DNA of 64,000 nt, taken from the NCBI RefSeq assembly GCF_014646275.1, contig NZ_BMND01000002.1, positions 248,001-312,000 of the forward strand, read 5' to 3'. Under the pieces are notes generated by a model. That model saw only the letters and a program-made list of their open reading frames with translations, was not told the origin of the DNA and ran no database searches. Position 1 is the first letter of the stretch. Every line of letters starts with the position of its first letter. Below are positions 33,475-42,384 of this stretch, in pieces. Both the position numbers and the translations under genes were made by a program. The DNA is from Streptomyces kronopolitis (GTDB taxonomy: Bacteria; Actinomycetota; Actinomycetes; Streptomycetales; Streptomycetaceae).

Positions 33475-35196
33475 ATGGCCGACCCGCTGCTGTTCAACCC
33501 GCGCACCTACGACCCCGCGCACTTCGACCCCGAGACCCGCCGGCTGCTGCGCGCCACCGTCGACTGGTTCGAGGACCGTGGCAAGCGCCGGCTGATCGAG
33601 GACTACCGCTCCCGCGCCTGGCTGTCGGAGTTCCTCGCCTTCTCCGCGAAGGAGGGGCTGTTCGCGACGTTCCTCACCCCGGCCTCCGCGGCCGACGGAG
33701 CGCAGGACAAGCGCTGGGACACTGCCCGGATCGCCGCCCTCAACGAGATCTTCGGCTTCTACGGGCTCGACTACTGGTACGCCTGGCAGGTCACCATCCT
33801 GGGCCTCGGCCCGATCTGGCAGAGCGACAACGAGACCGTCCGCGCCCGCGCGGCCGCACTCCTCGACCAGGGCGAGGTGTTCGCCTTCGGCCTCTCCGAG
33901 AAGTCGCACGGCGCCGACATCTACTCCACCGACATGCTGCTGGAGCCGGACGGCAACGGCGGCTTCCGCGCCAGCGGCTCCAAGTACTACATCGGCAACG
34001 GCAACGCCGCCGGGCTCGTCTCCGTCTTCGGCCGCCGCACCGACATCGAGGGCCCCGAGGGCTACGTCTTCTTCGCCGCCGACAGCCGCCACCCGGACTA
34101 CCACCTGGTGAAGAACGTCGTCGACTCCTCGAAGTACGTCAGCGAGTTCCGGCTCGACAACTACCCGGTCGGCGCCGACGACATCCTGCACACCGGCAGC
34201 GCGGCCTTCGACGCCGCTCTCAACACCGTCAACGTCGGCAAGTTCAACCTGTGCACGGGCGCGATCGGCATCTGCGAGCACGCCATGTACGAGGCCGTCA
34301 CCCACGCGCAGAACCGCATCCTCTACGGTCGTCCCGTCACCGCCTTCCCGCACGTGCGCCGCGAGCTGACCGACGCCTACGTCCGCCTCGTCGGGATGAA
34401 GCTGTTCAGCGACCGCGCCGTCGACTACTTCCGCTCCGCGGGCCCCGACGACCGCCGCTACCTCCTCTTCAACCCGATGACGAAGATGAAGGTGACCACC
34501 GAGGGCGAGAAGGTCATCGACCTGATGTGGGACGTCATCGCGGCCAAGGGCTTTGAGAAGGACACCTACTTCTCCCAGGCCGCCACCGAGATCCGCGGCC
34601 TGCCGAAGCTGGAGGGCACGGTCCACGTCAACCTCGCCCTGATCCTCAAGTTCATGGGCAACCACCTGCTGAACCCGGCCGAGTACGAGCCGGTGCCCAC
34701 CCGCCTCGACGCGGCCGACGACGCGTTCCTCTTCCGGCAGGGACCGGCCCGCGGCCTGAGCGGCATCCGCTTCCACGACTGGCGCGCCGCCTACGACGCC
34801 TACGCGGCCGTCCCCAACGTCGCCCGCCTGCGCGAACAGGCCGACGCACTCTGCGAGTTCATCACCACCGCCGCCCCCGACAAGGAGCAGAGCCGCGACC
34901 TCGACCTCCTCCTGGCCATCGGCCAGCTGTTCGCGCTGGTCGTCCACGGCCAGCTGATCCTGGAGCAGGCGCGGCTGACCGGGCTCGACGAGGAGGTGCT
35001 CGACGAGCTGTTCGCCGTCCTCGTCCGGGACTTCTCCGCGCACGCCGTCGAGCTGCACGGCAAGGACTCCGCCACCCCGGAGCAGCAGAACTGGGCGCTG
35101 GGCGCGGTCCGCCGCCCGGTCGTCGACGAGGCCCGCTCGGCCCGCGTCTGGGAGCGCGTCGCCGCGCTCGCCGGCGCGTACGAGATGGCCCCGTAG
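33475..35196 (+). CDS. Acyl-CoA dehydrogenase family protein
   Basis: 573 residues, FAD-dependent. Central parts show the family motifs FAFGLSEKSHGADIYSTDM (flavin and acyl site) and FRASGSKYYIGNGNAAG, then the C-terminal helical domain with CTGAIGICEHAMYEAVTHAQNR. It is longer than the usual 380 residues, with extra C-terminal helices like the acyl-CoA oxidase or large dehydrogenase subgroups. It probably oxidises an acyl-CoA at the alpha-beta bond. It follows a PadR gene. No electron-transfer flavoprotein or ligase gene is adjacent. Confidence 0.88.
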   Translation: MADPLLFNPRTYDPAHFDPETRRLLRATVDWFEDRGKRRLIEDYRSRAWLSEFLAFSAKEGLFATFLTPASAADGAQDKRWDTARIAALNEIFGFYGLDYWYAWQVTILGLGPIWQSDNETVRARAAALLDQGEVFAFGLSEKSHGADIYSTDMLLEPDGNGGFRASGSKYYIGNGNAAGLVSVFGRRTDIEGPEGYVFFAADSRHPDYHLVKNVVDSSKYVSEFRLDNYPVGADDILHTGSAAFDAALNTVNVGKFNLCTGAIGICEHAMYEAVTHAQNRILYGRPVTAFPHVRRELTDAYVRLVGMKLFSDRAVDYFRSAGPDDRRYLLFNPMTKMKVTTEGEKVIDLMWDVIAAKGFEKDTYFSQAATEIRGLPKLEGTVHVNLALILKFMGNHLLNPAEYEPVPTRLDAADDAFLFRQGPARGLSGIRFHDWRAAYDAYAAVPNVARLREQADALCEFITTAAPDKEQSRDLDLLLAIGQLFALVVHGQLILEQARLTGLDEEVLDELFAVLVRDFSAHAVELHGKDSATPEQQNWALGAVRRPVVDEARSARVWERVAALAGAYEMAP

Positions 35197-35688
35197 CCAG
35201 CCGGCGCCCGGTCCGTCCGGCGCCGCACCCACCGACTCGGCCGGTCCCCGCACGGGGCCGGCCGAGCGCTGTGGTCACGGGCCCCGCCGGGCCCGGCGCC
35301 GCCGGAGCGGATACGCCGTCCCGTCCCACCCCCGCGTACCCGAACCGGACTCCCTACCCGCCCGCGCCCGCCCCGCACCCTCCCTCGGGGCGCCGGTCGG
35401 AGCAGCGCCCCCCGACGCCGCCGACGGCGCGCCGGACCGTGCCCGTGGCATGGGCCACCGGATACCGGGCGGGCTCTGCGATGCGCCCTCTTCACCACCC
35501 CGCGTTCACCACGAACGCGCTGTTCACCACCGTTCTCCGCGGGCGCCGAGGGCCAGGGGTTCGCTTGCCGTTCCGGGCCTTCACACCTTCTGCTGAAGGC
35601 CCGTGGAGCCGGTCGTGACGCCGGACGGAATCAGCGGATCCTTCTCCGGACCGGGCGCAGCGGGCGCCCGCGACGGAAGGACACGGCC
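35197..35688. other. Gene-free 492-bp interval
   Basis: No supported gene. TTCACCAC is repeated at 35491, 35505 and 35523. The hairpin at 35574-35603 lies near the right end and the promoter of the secreted repeat protein follows it. Confidence 0.45.
35574..35603. terminator. 10-bp stem hairpin, CGGGCCTTCA/TGAAGGCCCG
   Basis: Perfect ten-base arms around a ten-base loop, about 375 bp beyond the acyl-CoA dehydrogenase and 85 bp before the next gene. It may be a terminator or part of the leader of the secreted protein. Confidence 0.45.
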
Positions 35689-36171
35689 ATGCGACGCACC
35701 CTCCTCGGTACCTGCGCCGCCCTCGCGGCTCTGGGGATCGGACCGGCCGCCCCGGCCCTCGCCGCCCCCGTTCCGGTGACCGCGCTCAGCTGCGATGGCG
35801 ACACCTACAAGTGCACGGCCGACCTGCGCTTCGGTGACGGCAATTGGAAGGCCAGGTGGGACGCGACCATCTTCCACCAGGCGGCGACCCGGTCCGCCTC
35901 GCGCGCTCCCGTACCGGTGACGAACCTCTCCTGCGACGGCGACAACGGCTCCTGCGTGGCCGAGCTGATGTTCGGCGACGGGCGCTGGCGGGCCCGCTGG
36001 CCCGCGACCGTGTTCCACCCGGCGCTGCGGTCCGCCGCCCGGCGGATGGCGCCCGTGCCGGCGAGCAGCCTGAACTGCGACGGCGACAACGGCAGGTGCA
36101 CCGTCAACCTCCGCTTCGGCGACGGAGGCTGGAAGGCCGGCTGGAGCGCCACCATCTACCACCAGCCGTAG
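35689..36171 (+). CDS. Secreted protein made of three Cys-pair repeats
   Basis: 160 residues. A signal peptide (RRTLLGTCAALAALGIG.., cleavage near ALA-AP at 25) is followed by three tandem copies of a unit of about 45 residues, starting near residues 26, 73 and 118. Each reads APVPvtaLSCDGDx(3)C-x(3)-L-x-FGDG-x-W-x-A-x-W-x-AT-x-(F/Y)H. The two cysteines per repeat, eight residues apart, could form a local disulfide; the conserved FGDG and tryptophans suggest a small beta unit. I do not recognise the family. It could bind a polysaccharide or serve as an inhibitor; neither is shown. Confidence 0.7.
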   Translation: MRRTLLGTCAALAALGIGPAAPALAAPVPVTALSCDGDTYKCTADLRFGDGNWKARWDATIFHQAATRSASRAPVPVTNLSCDGDNGSCVAELMFGDGRWRARWPATVFHPALRSAARRMAPVPASSLNCDGDNGRCTVNLRFGDGGWKAGWSATIYHQP

Positions 36172-36247
36172 AGCGGGGCCGTGACGCCCGCCCGGCCGGC
36201 GACGCCTGGCGGGGGTCCGCCCTCGCGGACAGGCTCGGATGACGGCT

Positions 36248-36283
36248 CCGCGGAACAACGGCGCGCGCCGTTGCTGTCCGCGG
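36248..36283. terminator. Hairpin after the secreted repeat protein
   Basis: CCGCGGA and CAACGGC pair with GCCGTTG and TCCGCGG; a 1-versus-3-base bulge separates the two stems; the loop is GCGC. It is about 75 bp after the stop and is a plausible terminator. Confidence 0.5.
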
Positions 36284-36483
36284 GGGCGACGCTCATCTGC
36301 CTATTGTCATTTTGATCGCCGAACGCACCATTGCTGTCACGTACGCGCCTTTTTTCGCCTCTGCCGGAAACCCTACTGTCGCAGGCATCCACCACTCGAC
36401 GGCAGCACCATCCGCCTCGGACGCCTCCGCGCACGAATCGGTTCGTGCACGGAAACGGCGCGGACGCTGCCCAGGGAGATGCC

Positions 36484-37602
36484 ATGTCCGCAGTCGTACA
36501 GCAGGCAGCAATCGCGCAGCCCACGGACTCCTGGCCCGGCGGGGACTGGGGCGGGGGCGGGGGCGGGTCCAGATATCCCAGACTCTTCAACGTCACACCC
36601 AGCCAGGGGCCGACCACCGGAGGGAACACGGTTCAGCTCAACGGGGCCAATCTGCAGGGCGCGACCCTCGTGACCTTCGGCGGTACCCCCGCCACCATCG
36701 TCTCCATCGACCCCTACGGCAACTCGATCACCGTGCTCGCACCGGCGCACGCGGCGGGCGCCGTCCAGGTCGTCGTCACCACGCCCTGGGGGACCACCAA
36801 CCCCGTGTACTACACCTACGTGGTCGTCCCGCCGCCCGGCCCGACCGTCACCGCCCTGGTGCCCAACACCGGGCCCACCACCGGCGGTACCGCGTTCGCC
36901 ATCACCGGCACCGGTCTCACCGGCGCGACGGTCACCTTCAACGGGGTGCCGGCCACGGGGGTGTCCGTCAACGCGGCCGGCACCCTGCTCACCGGCATCA
37001 CCCCGCCCGGCACGGCCGGCAATGTGCCCGTCGTGGTCACCACACCGGCCGGGAGCGCCACCGTCCCCGGCGGGTTCACCTACACCGCGCCCCCGCCCGT
37101 GGCCACATCGATCACCCCGCCCTCGGGAAGCGCGACGGGCGGTACGGCGTTCGTGATCTCGGGGAGTTCGCTGACCGGGGCGTCGGTGACGTTCAACGGG
37201 GTGGCGGCGACGGGGGTTTCGGTGAATGCCGCGGGGACGTCCCTGGTGGGCTTCACCCCGGCCGGAGTCGTCGGCAACGTGCCGGTCGTGGTCACCACGC
37301 CGACGGGTTCCACCTCGGTCCCCGGCGGCTACACCTACACCGCGCCGCCCCCGCCGGTGGCCACGTCGATCACCCCGGCCACCGGGAGCACGGCGGGCGG
37401 TACGGCGTTCGTGATCTCGGGGAGTTCGCTGACCGGGGCGTCGGTGACGTTCAACGGGGTGCCGGCGACCGGGGTCTCGGTAAACGCCGCGGGGACATCC
37501 CTGGTGGGCTTCACCCCGGCCGGGGCCGCCGGCAACGTGCCGGTCTCGGTCACCACGCCGGGCGGCAGCACCCTCGTCCCCGGCGGCTACACCTACGTGT
37601 GA
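36484..37602 (+). CDS. IPT/TIG-repeat protein, four repeats, no signal peptide
   Basis: 372 residues. After a Gly-rich start come four immunoglobulin-like IPT/TIG repeats of about 86 residues, each opening with a P-x-SGPTTGG-type turn (TPSQGPTTGGNTVQL, VPNTGPTTGGTAFAI, TPPSGSATGGTAFVI, TPATGSTAGGTAFVI) and closing with a VPGGYTYT-like strand. Repeats 3 and 4 are almost identical in DNA. No export signal is seen at the ATG at 36484, which has GGGAGATGCC upstream. IPT/TIG domains serve as binding modules in surface proteins and sugar enzymes; the role here is unknown. The next gene is a P450 on the other strand. Confidence 0.8.
   Translation: MSAVVQQAAIAQPTDSWPGGDWGGGGGGSRYPRLFNVTPSQGPTTGGNTVQLNGANLQGATLVTFGGTPATIVSIDPYGNSITVLAPAHAAGAVQVVVTTPWGTTNPVYYTYVVVPPPGPTVTALVPNTGPTTGGTAFAITGTGLTGATVTFNGVPATGVSVNAAGTLLTGITPPGTAGNVPVVVTTPAGSATVPGGFTYTAPPPVATSITPPSGSATGGTAFVISGSSLTGASVTFNGVAATGVSVNAAGTSLVGFTPAGVVGNVPVVVTTPTGSTSVPGGYTYTAPPPPVATSITPATGSTAGGTAFVISGSSLTGASVTFNGVPATGVSVNAAGTSLVGFTPAGAAGNVPVSVTTPGGSTLVPGGYTYV
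37138..37465 (+). repeat. Near-identical DNA repeats within the IPT/TIG gene, 258-bp period
   Basis: A stretch of more than 60 bp beginning GGTACGGCGTTCGTGATCTC at 37141 recurs at 37399, offset 258 bp or 86 codons, in phase with the protein repeat. This points to recent duplication or gene conversion of one domain. Confidence 0.8.
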
Positions 37603-37730
37603 GCGGCGCCCGCGCGGTCGTCCCGCGAGGACCGGCGGCGGCCTCGTAGGGCCGGCGCCTGAGCCCCGGGTGGGCGGACGGGTCGGTCCGCCCACCCGGC
37701 CGGGGGCATCCCCCGGACAGCTGCGGCCCG

Positions 37731-38969
37731 TCAGACGGCGGGCCGCAGCCGTACCGGCAGATGCCGGTGCCCGTAGGTGATGAGCGACGGAACCGGCTCC
37801 AACTCACTTGTGGGCACGGCGAGTTCGATGTCGGGGAAGCGTGCGAAGAGCGCCCGCAGGGCGGTGACGGCCTCCAGGCGGGCGAGCGGCGCCCCCAGGC
37901 AGTAGTGGGCACCGTGGCCGAACGCCAGATGCTCCGGTCCCGGTGCGGTGCGGGTGAGGTCGAAGACGCCGGTGCGCTCGCCGTGCCGGCCGGGATGGCG
38001 GTTGGCCGCGGCGTACGAGGCCAGGATCGCCTCGCCCGCGGCGATCACCTGTCCGTCGGGCAGCGGGATGTCACGGACCGCGAAGCGCAGCGGGAGGTGC
38101 TTGATGGCCGGCCTCAGACGCAGGGTCTCCTCGACGACATCCGCCCAGCCGGCCCGGCCTGTGCGTACCAGGGCGAGCTGGTCGGGATGGGTCAGCAGCG
38201 CCGTGACGGCCTGGTCGATCAGGTTGACGGTGGTCTCGTAGCCCGCCGAGACCATCAGCAGCAGCGTGTCGCGCAACTCCTCGTCGGACAGCGCCGATTC
38301 CCCGCCCTCCTCGTCCCGCGCGGCGATGAGCAGGGAGGTCATGTCCTCCCCGGGAGCGGCCCGCCTGGCCGCGATGAGCCGGTCGAGGACGGCGTACAGG
38401 CGCGCCGTGTTCGCGGCCGCCTCCTCGGGGGTGAGCGTGGTGGCGAACACCCCGTCGACGACGCCGCGGAAGCCCTCGCGCTGGTCCGCGGGCAGCCCCA
38501 TGAGATGGCTGATGACCTGGATCGGCAGCGGGTAGGCGAAGCGCTCGCGCAGGTCGACGGTCTCGCCGGGCGCGGTGGCCGCCAGGCCGTCGAGCAGACC
38601 GGAGACCAGGGCCTCGACGGTCCCGGTGAGCGCGGCCACCCGGCGCGGGGCGAAGGCGGGCGCCACCAGGCGGCGCAGCCTGCGGTGCTCGCCGCCGTAG
38701 GCCGTGAACATGTTCTTCACCGAGACCCACAGGGCGAGGGGCCAGCTGCCGCTCACCTCCGCGAAGCGCGGCCAGTGCTGCCGGGCGTCCTTGGACACGT
38801 CCGGGCTGCTCAGCAGCCGCTTCAGCAGGGTGGGTTCGCTGACTGACCACGCCGTCACGCCGAGGATGTCCACGCGCGACGCGGGCCCCCGGGCGTGCAG
38901 CGCGCGGATCTCGGCGTCCGGGTCGGCGCCGCGGGCGTCGAGGACGAGGAGTTCGGGCTCATCGGGCAT
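37731..38969 (-). CDS. Cytochrome P450 (actinobacterial class I)
   Basis: 412 residues. The heme-ligand motif FGHGAHYCLGAPLARLE is near residue 350, the I-helix reads LMVSAGYETTVNLI and the K-helix E-x-x-R is in VEETLRLRP. It is a soluble monooxygenase that would need ferredoxin and a reductase, neither adjacent. The A-A-A-N-R-HPGRHGERTGVFDLTR stretch places it with CYP107/CYP105-type enzymes in style. It converges on the IPT/TIG gene 128 bp away. Confidence 0.92.
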   Translation of the reverse strand: MPDEPELLVLDARGADPDAEIRALHARGPASRVDILGVTAWSVSEPTLLKRLLSSPDVSKDARQHWPRFAEVSGSWPLALWVSVKNMFTAYGGEHRRLRRLVAPAFAPRRVAALTGTVEALVSGLLDGLAATAPGETVDLRERFAYPLPIQVISHLMGLPADQREGFRGVVDGVFATTLTPEEAAANTARLYAVLDRLIAARRAAPGEDMTSLLIAARDEEGGESALSDEELRDTLLLMVSAGYETTVNLIDQAVTALLTHPDQLALVRTGRAGWADVVEETLRLRPAIKHLPLRFAVRDIPLPDGQVIAAGEAILASYAAANRHPGRHGERTGVFDLTRTAPGPEHLAFGHGAHYCLGAPLARLEAVTALRALFARFPDIELAVPTSELEPVPSLITYGHRHLPVRLRPAV

Positions 38970-39362
38970 GACGGGACTTCCTTGTCCTCGGCGGTGCGGT
39001 GGGTGCGCGTGCCCGGCGGCGGCGCCGCAGCCTCGGCGGTGCGACGGCCACGACGGGCCGGGCGGCGGCCGTCTCCCTCACCACGCGTTGATAGCGCCGC
39101 GGCACGGCCCGCCGTGCGGGGAACGGGAGGGCGCTCACCCCGGAGGGTGGCAAGTCATACCGGCGGCGGCACCCCGCGGGCGCCCGGCAGGCGTCGGCGC
39201 CTTCCCCGCCCCGCCGGATGCCACCGGGGCCCGCGGACGCCGCTTCCGCGCTGCGCCATCCGGATGAAGAAGGCAAGTGCGCCCTCGCCCGGTGAAAGCG
39301 GCCCTGCCTAACTGGTGAGTGACAGGCAGGGCACGGGTGTTGCCGGGGAAGGTGGCGAGAAC
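38970..39362. other. 393-bp interval with a leader hairpin before the second IPT/TIG gene
   Basis: No supported gene. GCCCTGCCT (39301-39309) pairs perfectly with AGGCAGGGC (39324-39332) around a 14-base loop; this ends 30 bp before the IPT/TIG start codon and would lie in the promoter or the mRNA leader. Confidence 0.5.
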
Positions 39363-40097
39363 ATGCCGATCAGTCCGAACCAGGGATCCACCGGCGGCGG
39401 CGCGGACGTGACCCTGACCGGCACCCATCTCGCCAACGCCACCGCGGTGCTCTTCGGCGCCAAGTCGGCCACCATCACGGCCAATACGGCCACCTCCGTC
39501 TCGGTGGTGGCCCCCTCGGGGGCCGGCGTGGTCGACACCACGGTCAGCACGGCCGCGGGCACCAGCGACCCGGAGCCCTTCTACTACATCCCTCCGCCCG
39601 TCATCGTCGGCGTGTCGCCGACGTCCGGTCCCGTGGCGGGCGGCGCCACCATCACGGTCACCGGGCGCGGGCTCGCCACCACCACGTCCGTGGCGTTCGG
39701 CGCGACGGTCGTGACGCCGACGGTGGTGTCCGACAGCCAGCTCACCGTCGTGAGTCCGGCCCACGCGGCGGGCGTGGTGGCCCTGGTCGTCACCGCCCGC
39801 GGCGGCACCGCCACCGCCTCGGTGACCTTCACCGTCGTGGGCGCGCCGACCGTCTCGGGCTTCACCCCGCTCACCGGCCTCCCGGCGGGCGGCACCCTGG
39901 TCGACATCACCGGGACGGGGCTGTCGACGGCCACCGGCGTCACCTTCGGAGGCGTCCAGGCCGTATTCGCCGCGCTCTCCAGCACCCGGGTCGCGGCCAT
40001 CGCGCCCACCCACTCCCTGGGCGCCGTCTCCATCGTGGTCACCACCACGGGCGGCAGCGTCACCGCGCCCGGGACGTTCCTCTACCTGCTCGGCTGA
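39363..40097 (+). CDS. IPT/TIG-repeat protein, three repeats, no signal peptide
   Basis: 244 residues: three IPT/TIG repeats opening at SPNQGSTGGGADVTL, SPTSGPVAGGATITV and TPLTGLPAGGTLVDI, each about 80 residues and closing with a short aromatic strand. No signal peptide is seen. The ATG at 39363 is preferred (GGGGAAGG upstream and the family's typical MPISPNQGSTGG start); a GTG at 39315 in the same frame lies inside the hairpin and is less likely. It is followed by a P450 gene on the same strand about 137 bp later and may be co-expressed with it. Confidence 0.78.
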   Translation: MPISPNQGSTGGGADVTLTGTHLANATAVLFGAKSATITANTATSVSVVAPSGAGVVDTTVSTAAGTSDPEPFYYIPPPVIVGVSPTSGPVAGGATITVTGRGLATTTSVAFGATVVTPTVVSDSQLTVVSPAHAAGVVALVVTARGGTATASVTFTVVGAPTVSGFTPLTGLPAGGTLVDITGTGLSTATGVTFGGVQAVFAALSSTRVAAIAPTHSLGAVSIVVTTTGGSVTAPGTFLYLLG

Positions 40098-40234
40098 CGC
40101 GGCGGACGCCACCCCGCCCCGCCGCCGTCGAGGACCGGCCATTCGGCGGGAGGCGCGGTGAGCGGCCCCTGCGCCGGGAAGGGATGCCCCGTACGCGGCC
40201 GCACCGAGACCAGGCAGGACGGGGAGGAGGCCGG

Positions 40235-41464
40235 ATGGCGACGCAACCGGTGGAGACACTCGATCTGACGGCGATGGGGGAGGACTTCGTCCGCGATCCG
40301 TACGAGGTGTACGCGTCGCTGCGCGCGCGGGGCCCGGTCCACCGGGTGCGCCTCCCGGAGGGGCCGGTCGTCTGGCTGGTCGTCGGATACGACGAGGTGC
40401 GCGCGGCGCTCAGCGACCCGCGGCTGTCCAAGGAGTGGGAGCACGCCACGTCCGCGCAGCCGCTCCAGCAGGTGACCCTGGGCGTGACGATGCTGCGCTC
40501 CGACGCGCCGCACCACACCCGGCTGCGCGGCCTGGTCGCCCGGGCCTTCACGGCGCGCCGGATGGCGTCCCTCGCGCCACGCGTCCAGGAGCTGACCGAC
40601 GGGCTGCTGGAGTCGATGCTCGCCGCGCCCGACGGCCGCGCCGACCTCGTCGACGCGCTGTCCTTCCCGCTGCCGATCACCGTCATCTGCGAGCTGCTGG
40701 GCGTGCCGTCCCTGGACCGCGAGGCCTTCCGCGCCTGGACCGAGGTCCTGCTCCTCGGCGCCGCTTCGCCGGAGGCCGGGCAAGCCCTGGTGGCCATGAC
40801 CGACTACCTCGACGGACTGGTGAAGGAGAAGCGGGTCCGCCCCGGCGACGATCTGCTGAGCGCCCTGATCGGGGTGAGCGACGAGGATGGCGACCGGCTC
40901 AGCGCGTCCGAACTCCTGGGCATGGCACAGCTGTTGCTGATCGCGGGCTATGAGACCACCGCCAATCTCATCTCCAACGGAGTCCTCGCGCTGCTCACCC
41001 ACCCGGCGCAACTCGCCGCGCTGCGCGCCGATCTGTCCCTGATCGACAACGCGGTCGAGGAGATGCTGCGCTACGAGGGGCCGATCGAGACCTCCACCTT
41101 CCGCTTCACCACCGAGGACACCGAGATCGCGGGCACGGTGATCCCGGGCGGCGGCGAGGTCGTGCTCCCCGTGATCGCGGACGCCGGCCGGGACCCCGTC
41201 CGCTTCGGTGACCCCGGGCGCTTCGACATCACCCGCGACGCCCGGGGGCATGTGGCCTTCGGCCATGGCATCCACTTCTGCCTCGGCGCCCCGCTGGCCC
41301 GCATCGAGGCGCGGATCGCGGTGCGCACACTCCTGGAACGCTGCCCGGACCTGGAGTTGGACGCCCACCCGGCCGATCTGCGCTGGCGCCTGGGCGCGTT
41401 GCTCCGCGGGCCCCGGCACCTTCCGGTCCGCTGGTCGCCGTCACCGTCACCGTCGACGGCGTGA
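40235..41464 (+). CDS. Cytochrome P450
   Basis: 409 residues. The heme motif FGHGIHFCLGAPLARIE, the I-helix LLLIAGYETTANLI, the K-helix EEMLRYEGP and a DAPHHTRLRGLVARAFTARRM segment all match CYP107-like actinobacterial enzymes. The start is the ATG after GGGGAGGAGG. It follows an IPT/TIG gene on the same strand, mirroring the first IPT/TIG-P450 pair, but the two P450s are clearly different sequences. Substrate unknown. Confidence 0.93.
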   Translation: MATQPVETLDLTAMGEDFVRDPYEVYASLRARGPVHRVRLPEGPVVWLVVGYDEVRAALSDPRLSKEWEHATSAQPLQQVTLGVTMLRSDAPHHTRLRGLVARAFTARRMASLAPRVQELTDGLLESMLAAPDGRADLVDALSFPLPITVICELLGVPSLDREAFRAWTEVLLLGAASPEAGQALVAMTDYLDGLVKEKRVRPGDDLLSALIGVSDEDGDRLSASELLGMAQLLLIAGYETTANLISNGVLALLTHPAQLAALRADLSLIDNAVEEMLRYEGPIETSTFRFTTEDTEIAGTVIPGGGEVVLPVIADAGRDPVRFGDPGRFDITRDARGHVAFGHGIHFCLGAPLARIEARIAVRTLLERCPDLELDAHPADLRWRLGALLRGPRHLPVRWSPSPSPSTA

Positions 41465-41650
41465 CGGCCGACCGGGTCCACGGAGAGCCGCGGGCGAGGA
41501 GTGGCCCCGGGGGCGATATCGATCCGCGGACACCCGGGCACACTCCGTAGTCGCACCGGACGCTTCGTATGCGCGGTTTCGCAGCTGGAGCCGCCGCCGG
41601 GGCGCGGGCCCGCCGCACCACCAGGCATCCGGCTACCGCGCCGGCAGCCC

Positions 41651-41875
41651 CTAGATCGCCACGGTCACCGCGTAGGCGATGAAGAAGGCCGCGCAGAGCA
41701 CGACGATGATGCCGAGGATGATGATCGGGCCCTTGGCCCATCCGCGTGCCTGCTGGTCGCGGGGGCCGGTCTCGGCGCCCGTGCTGCCCTCGCCCGCGGG
41801 GGTTTCGCCGGGCGGCACTCCGCCTACGGGGCCGGGGCGGCCACGGGGGCCGGGATCCTGCGTCTGTTCGTCCAT
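41651..41875 (-). CDS. DUF6480-like single-pass membrane protein
   Basis: 74 residues. The N-terminus is hydrophilic with the conserved GGVPPGETP, the middle reads GPRDQQARGWAKGPIIILG, and one C-terminal membrane helix ends the protein (LGIIVVLCAAFFIAYAV). I recall this as DUF6480, a small actinobacterial membrane protein of unknown function. It is 51 bp from another tiny membrane-protein gene on the same strand. Confidence 0.75.
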   Translation of the reverse strand: MDEQTQDPGPRGRPGPVGGVPPGETPAGEGSTGAETGPRDQQARGWAKGPIIILGIIVVLCAAFFIAYAVTVAI

Positions 41876-41926
41876 GCCGGAGAGCTCCTCCTTGTGTGCG
41901 AGGCGCGCGAGCCGGTGCGGACGGCG

Positions 41927-42082
41927 CTACCAGTAGTGCCGTCGGCCGAAGACCGCGTGCCCCAGTGAGCCGAGGATCCAGCAGATCGCGCCGAGGACGG
42001 CGAGCACGATCCCGATCGTCCACAGGATCGCGATGCCGGTCACGAAACCGATGATGAGCAAGATGACACCCAGAATGATCAT
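41927..42082 (-). CDS. DUF6131-like 51-residue membrane peptide
   Basis: 51 residues with two hydrophobic helices (MIILGVILLIIGFVTGIAI and TIGIVLAVLGAICWIL) and the conserved tail GHAVFGRRHYW, which I recall as DUF6131. The ATG at 42082 follows GGAGAGCAGC; longer readings upstream are unlike the family. Function unknown. Together with the DUF6480-like gene it forms a small leftward unit. Confidence 0.78.
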   Translation of the reverse strand: MIILGVILLIIGFVTGIAILWTIGIVLAVLGAICWILGSLGHAVFGRRHYW

Positions 42083-42271
42083 GCTGCTCTCCGATCTCGT
42101 ACATGTCTCCTCTCTCACTGTGATCCGGCCCGGCCGCAAGGGCAACCGCTGACCTGCACGGTCGTGGCCGGTGTCCGGGCCGGGCGGGAATCGCCGGATA
42201 CGGTCGCGCACGGCGTCCCCGTGAACCGCCCTCCTCGCCGCCGTCGCCAACTCCAGTCATGGCCGGACCTC

Positions 42272-42330
42272 TTGACGCCCGGCGAGTCGATTGGTTGAGT
42301 GGCTCATCCACTGAGCCACTGCGACCGATC
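42272..42330 (+). promoter_or_regulatory. GMC-operon promoter with an extended palindrome
   Basis: TTGACG (42272-42277) and TTGAGT (42295-42300) are 17 bp apart. AGTGGCTCA (42298-42306) and TGAGCCACT (42312-42320) form a perfect inverted repeat over the -10 and start region; in RNA the stem extends outward through GATTGGTTG (42289-42297) and CGACCGATC (42322-42330) with G-U pairs and a bulged G. It may be the operator of the GntR regulator encoded after the operon. Confidence 0.55.
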
Positions 42331-42384
42331 CACGTCGACGAGGAGCTGTCGGATGCAGAGCACCCCCACGCGGAAAGGCGCCCG

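Noticed and set aside
33412..35253. A long antisense frame opposite the acyl-CoA dehydrogenase
   Set aside because: A by-product of high GC at third positions; Val/Gly-rich, repetitive composition and no family motif.
39315..39362. GTG at 39315 as the start of the second IPT/TIG gene
   Set aside because: It lies inside the 39301-39332 hairpin and adds an un-conserved leader; the ATG at 39363 has a better ribosome site and the family's typical first residues.
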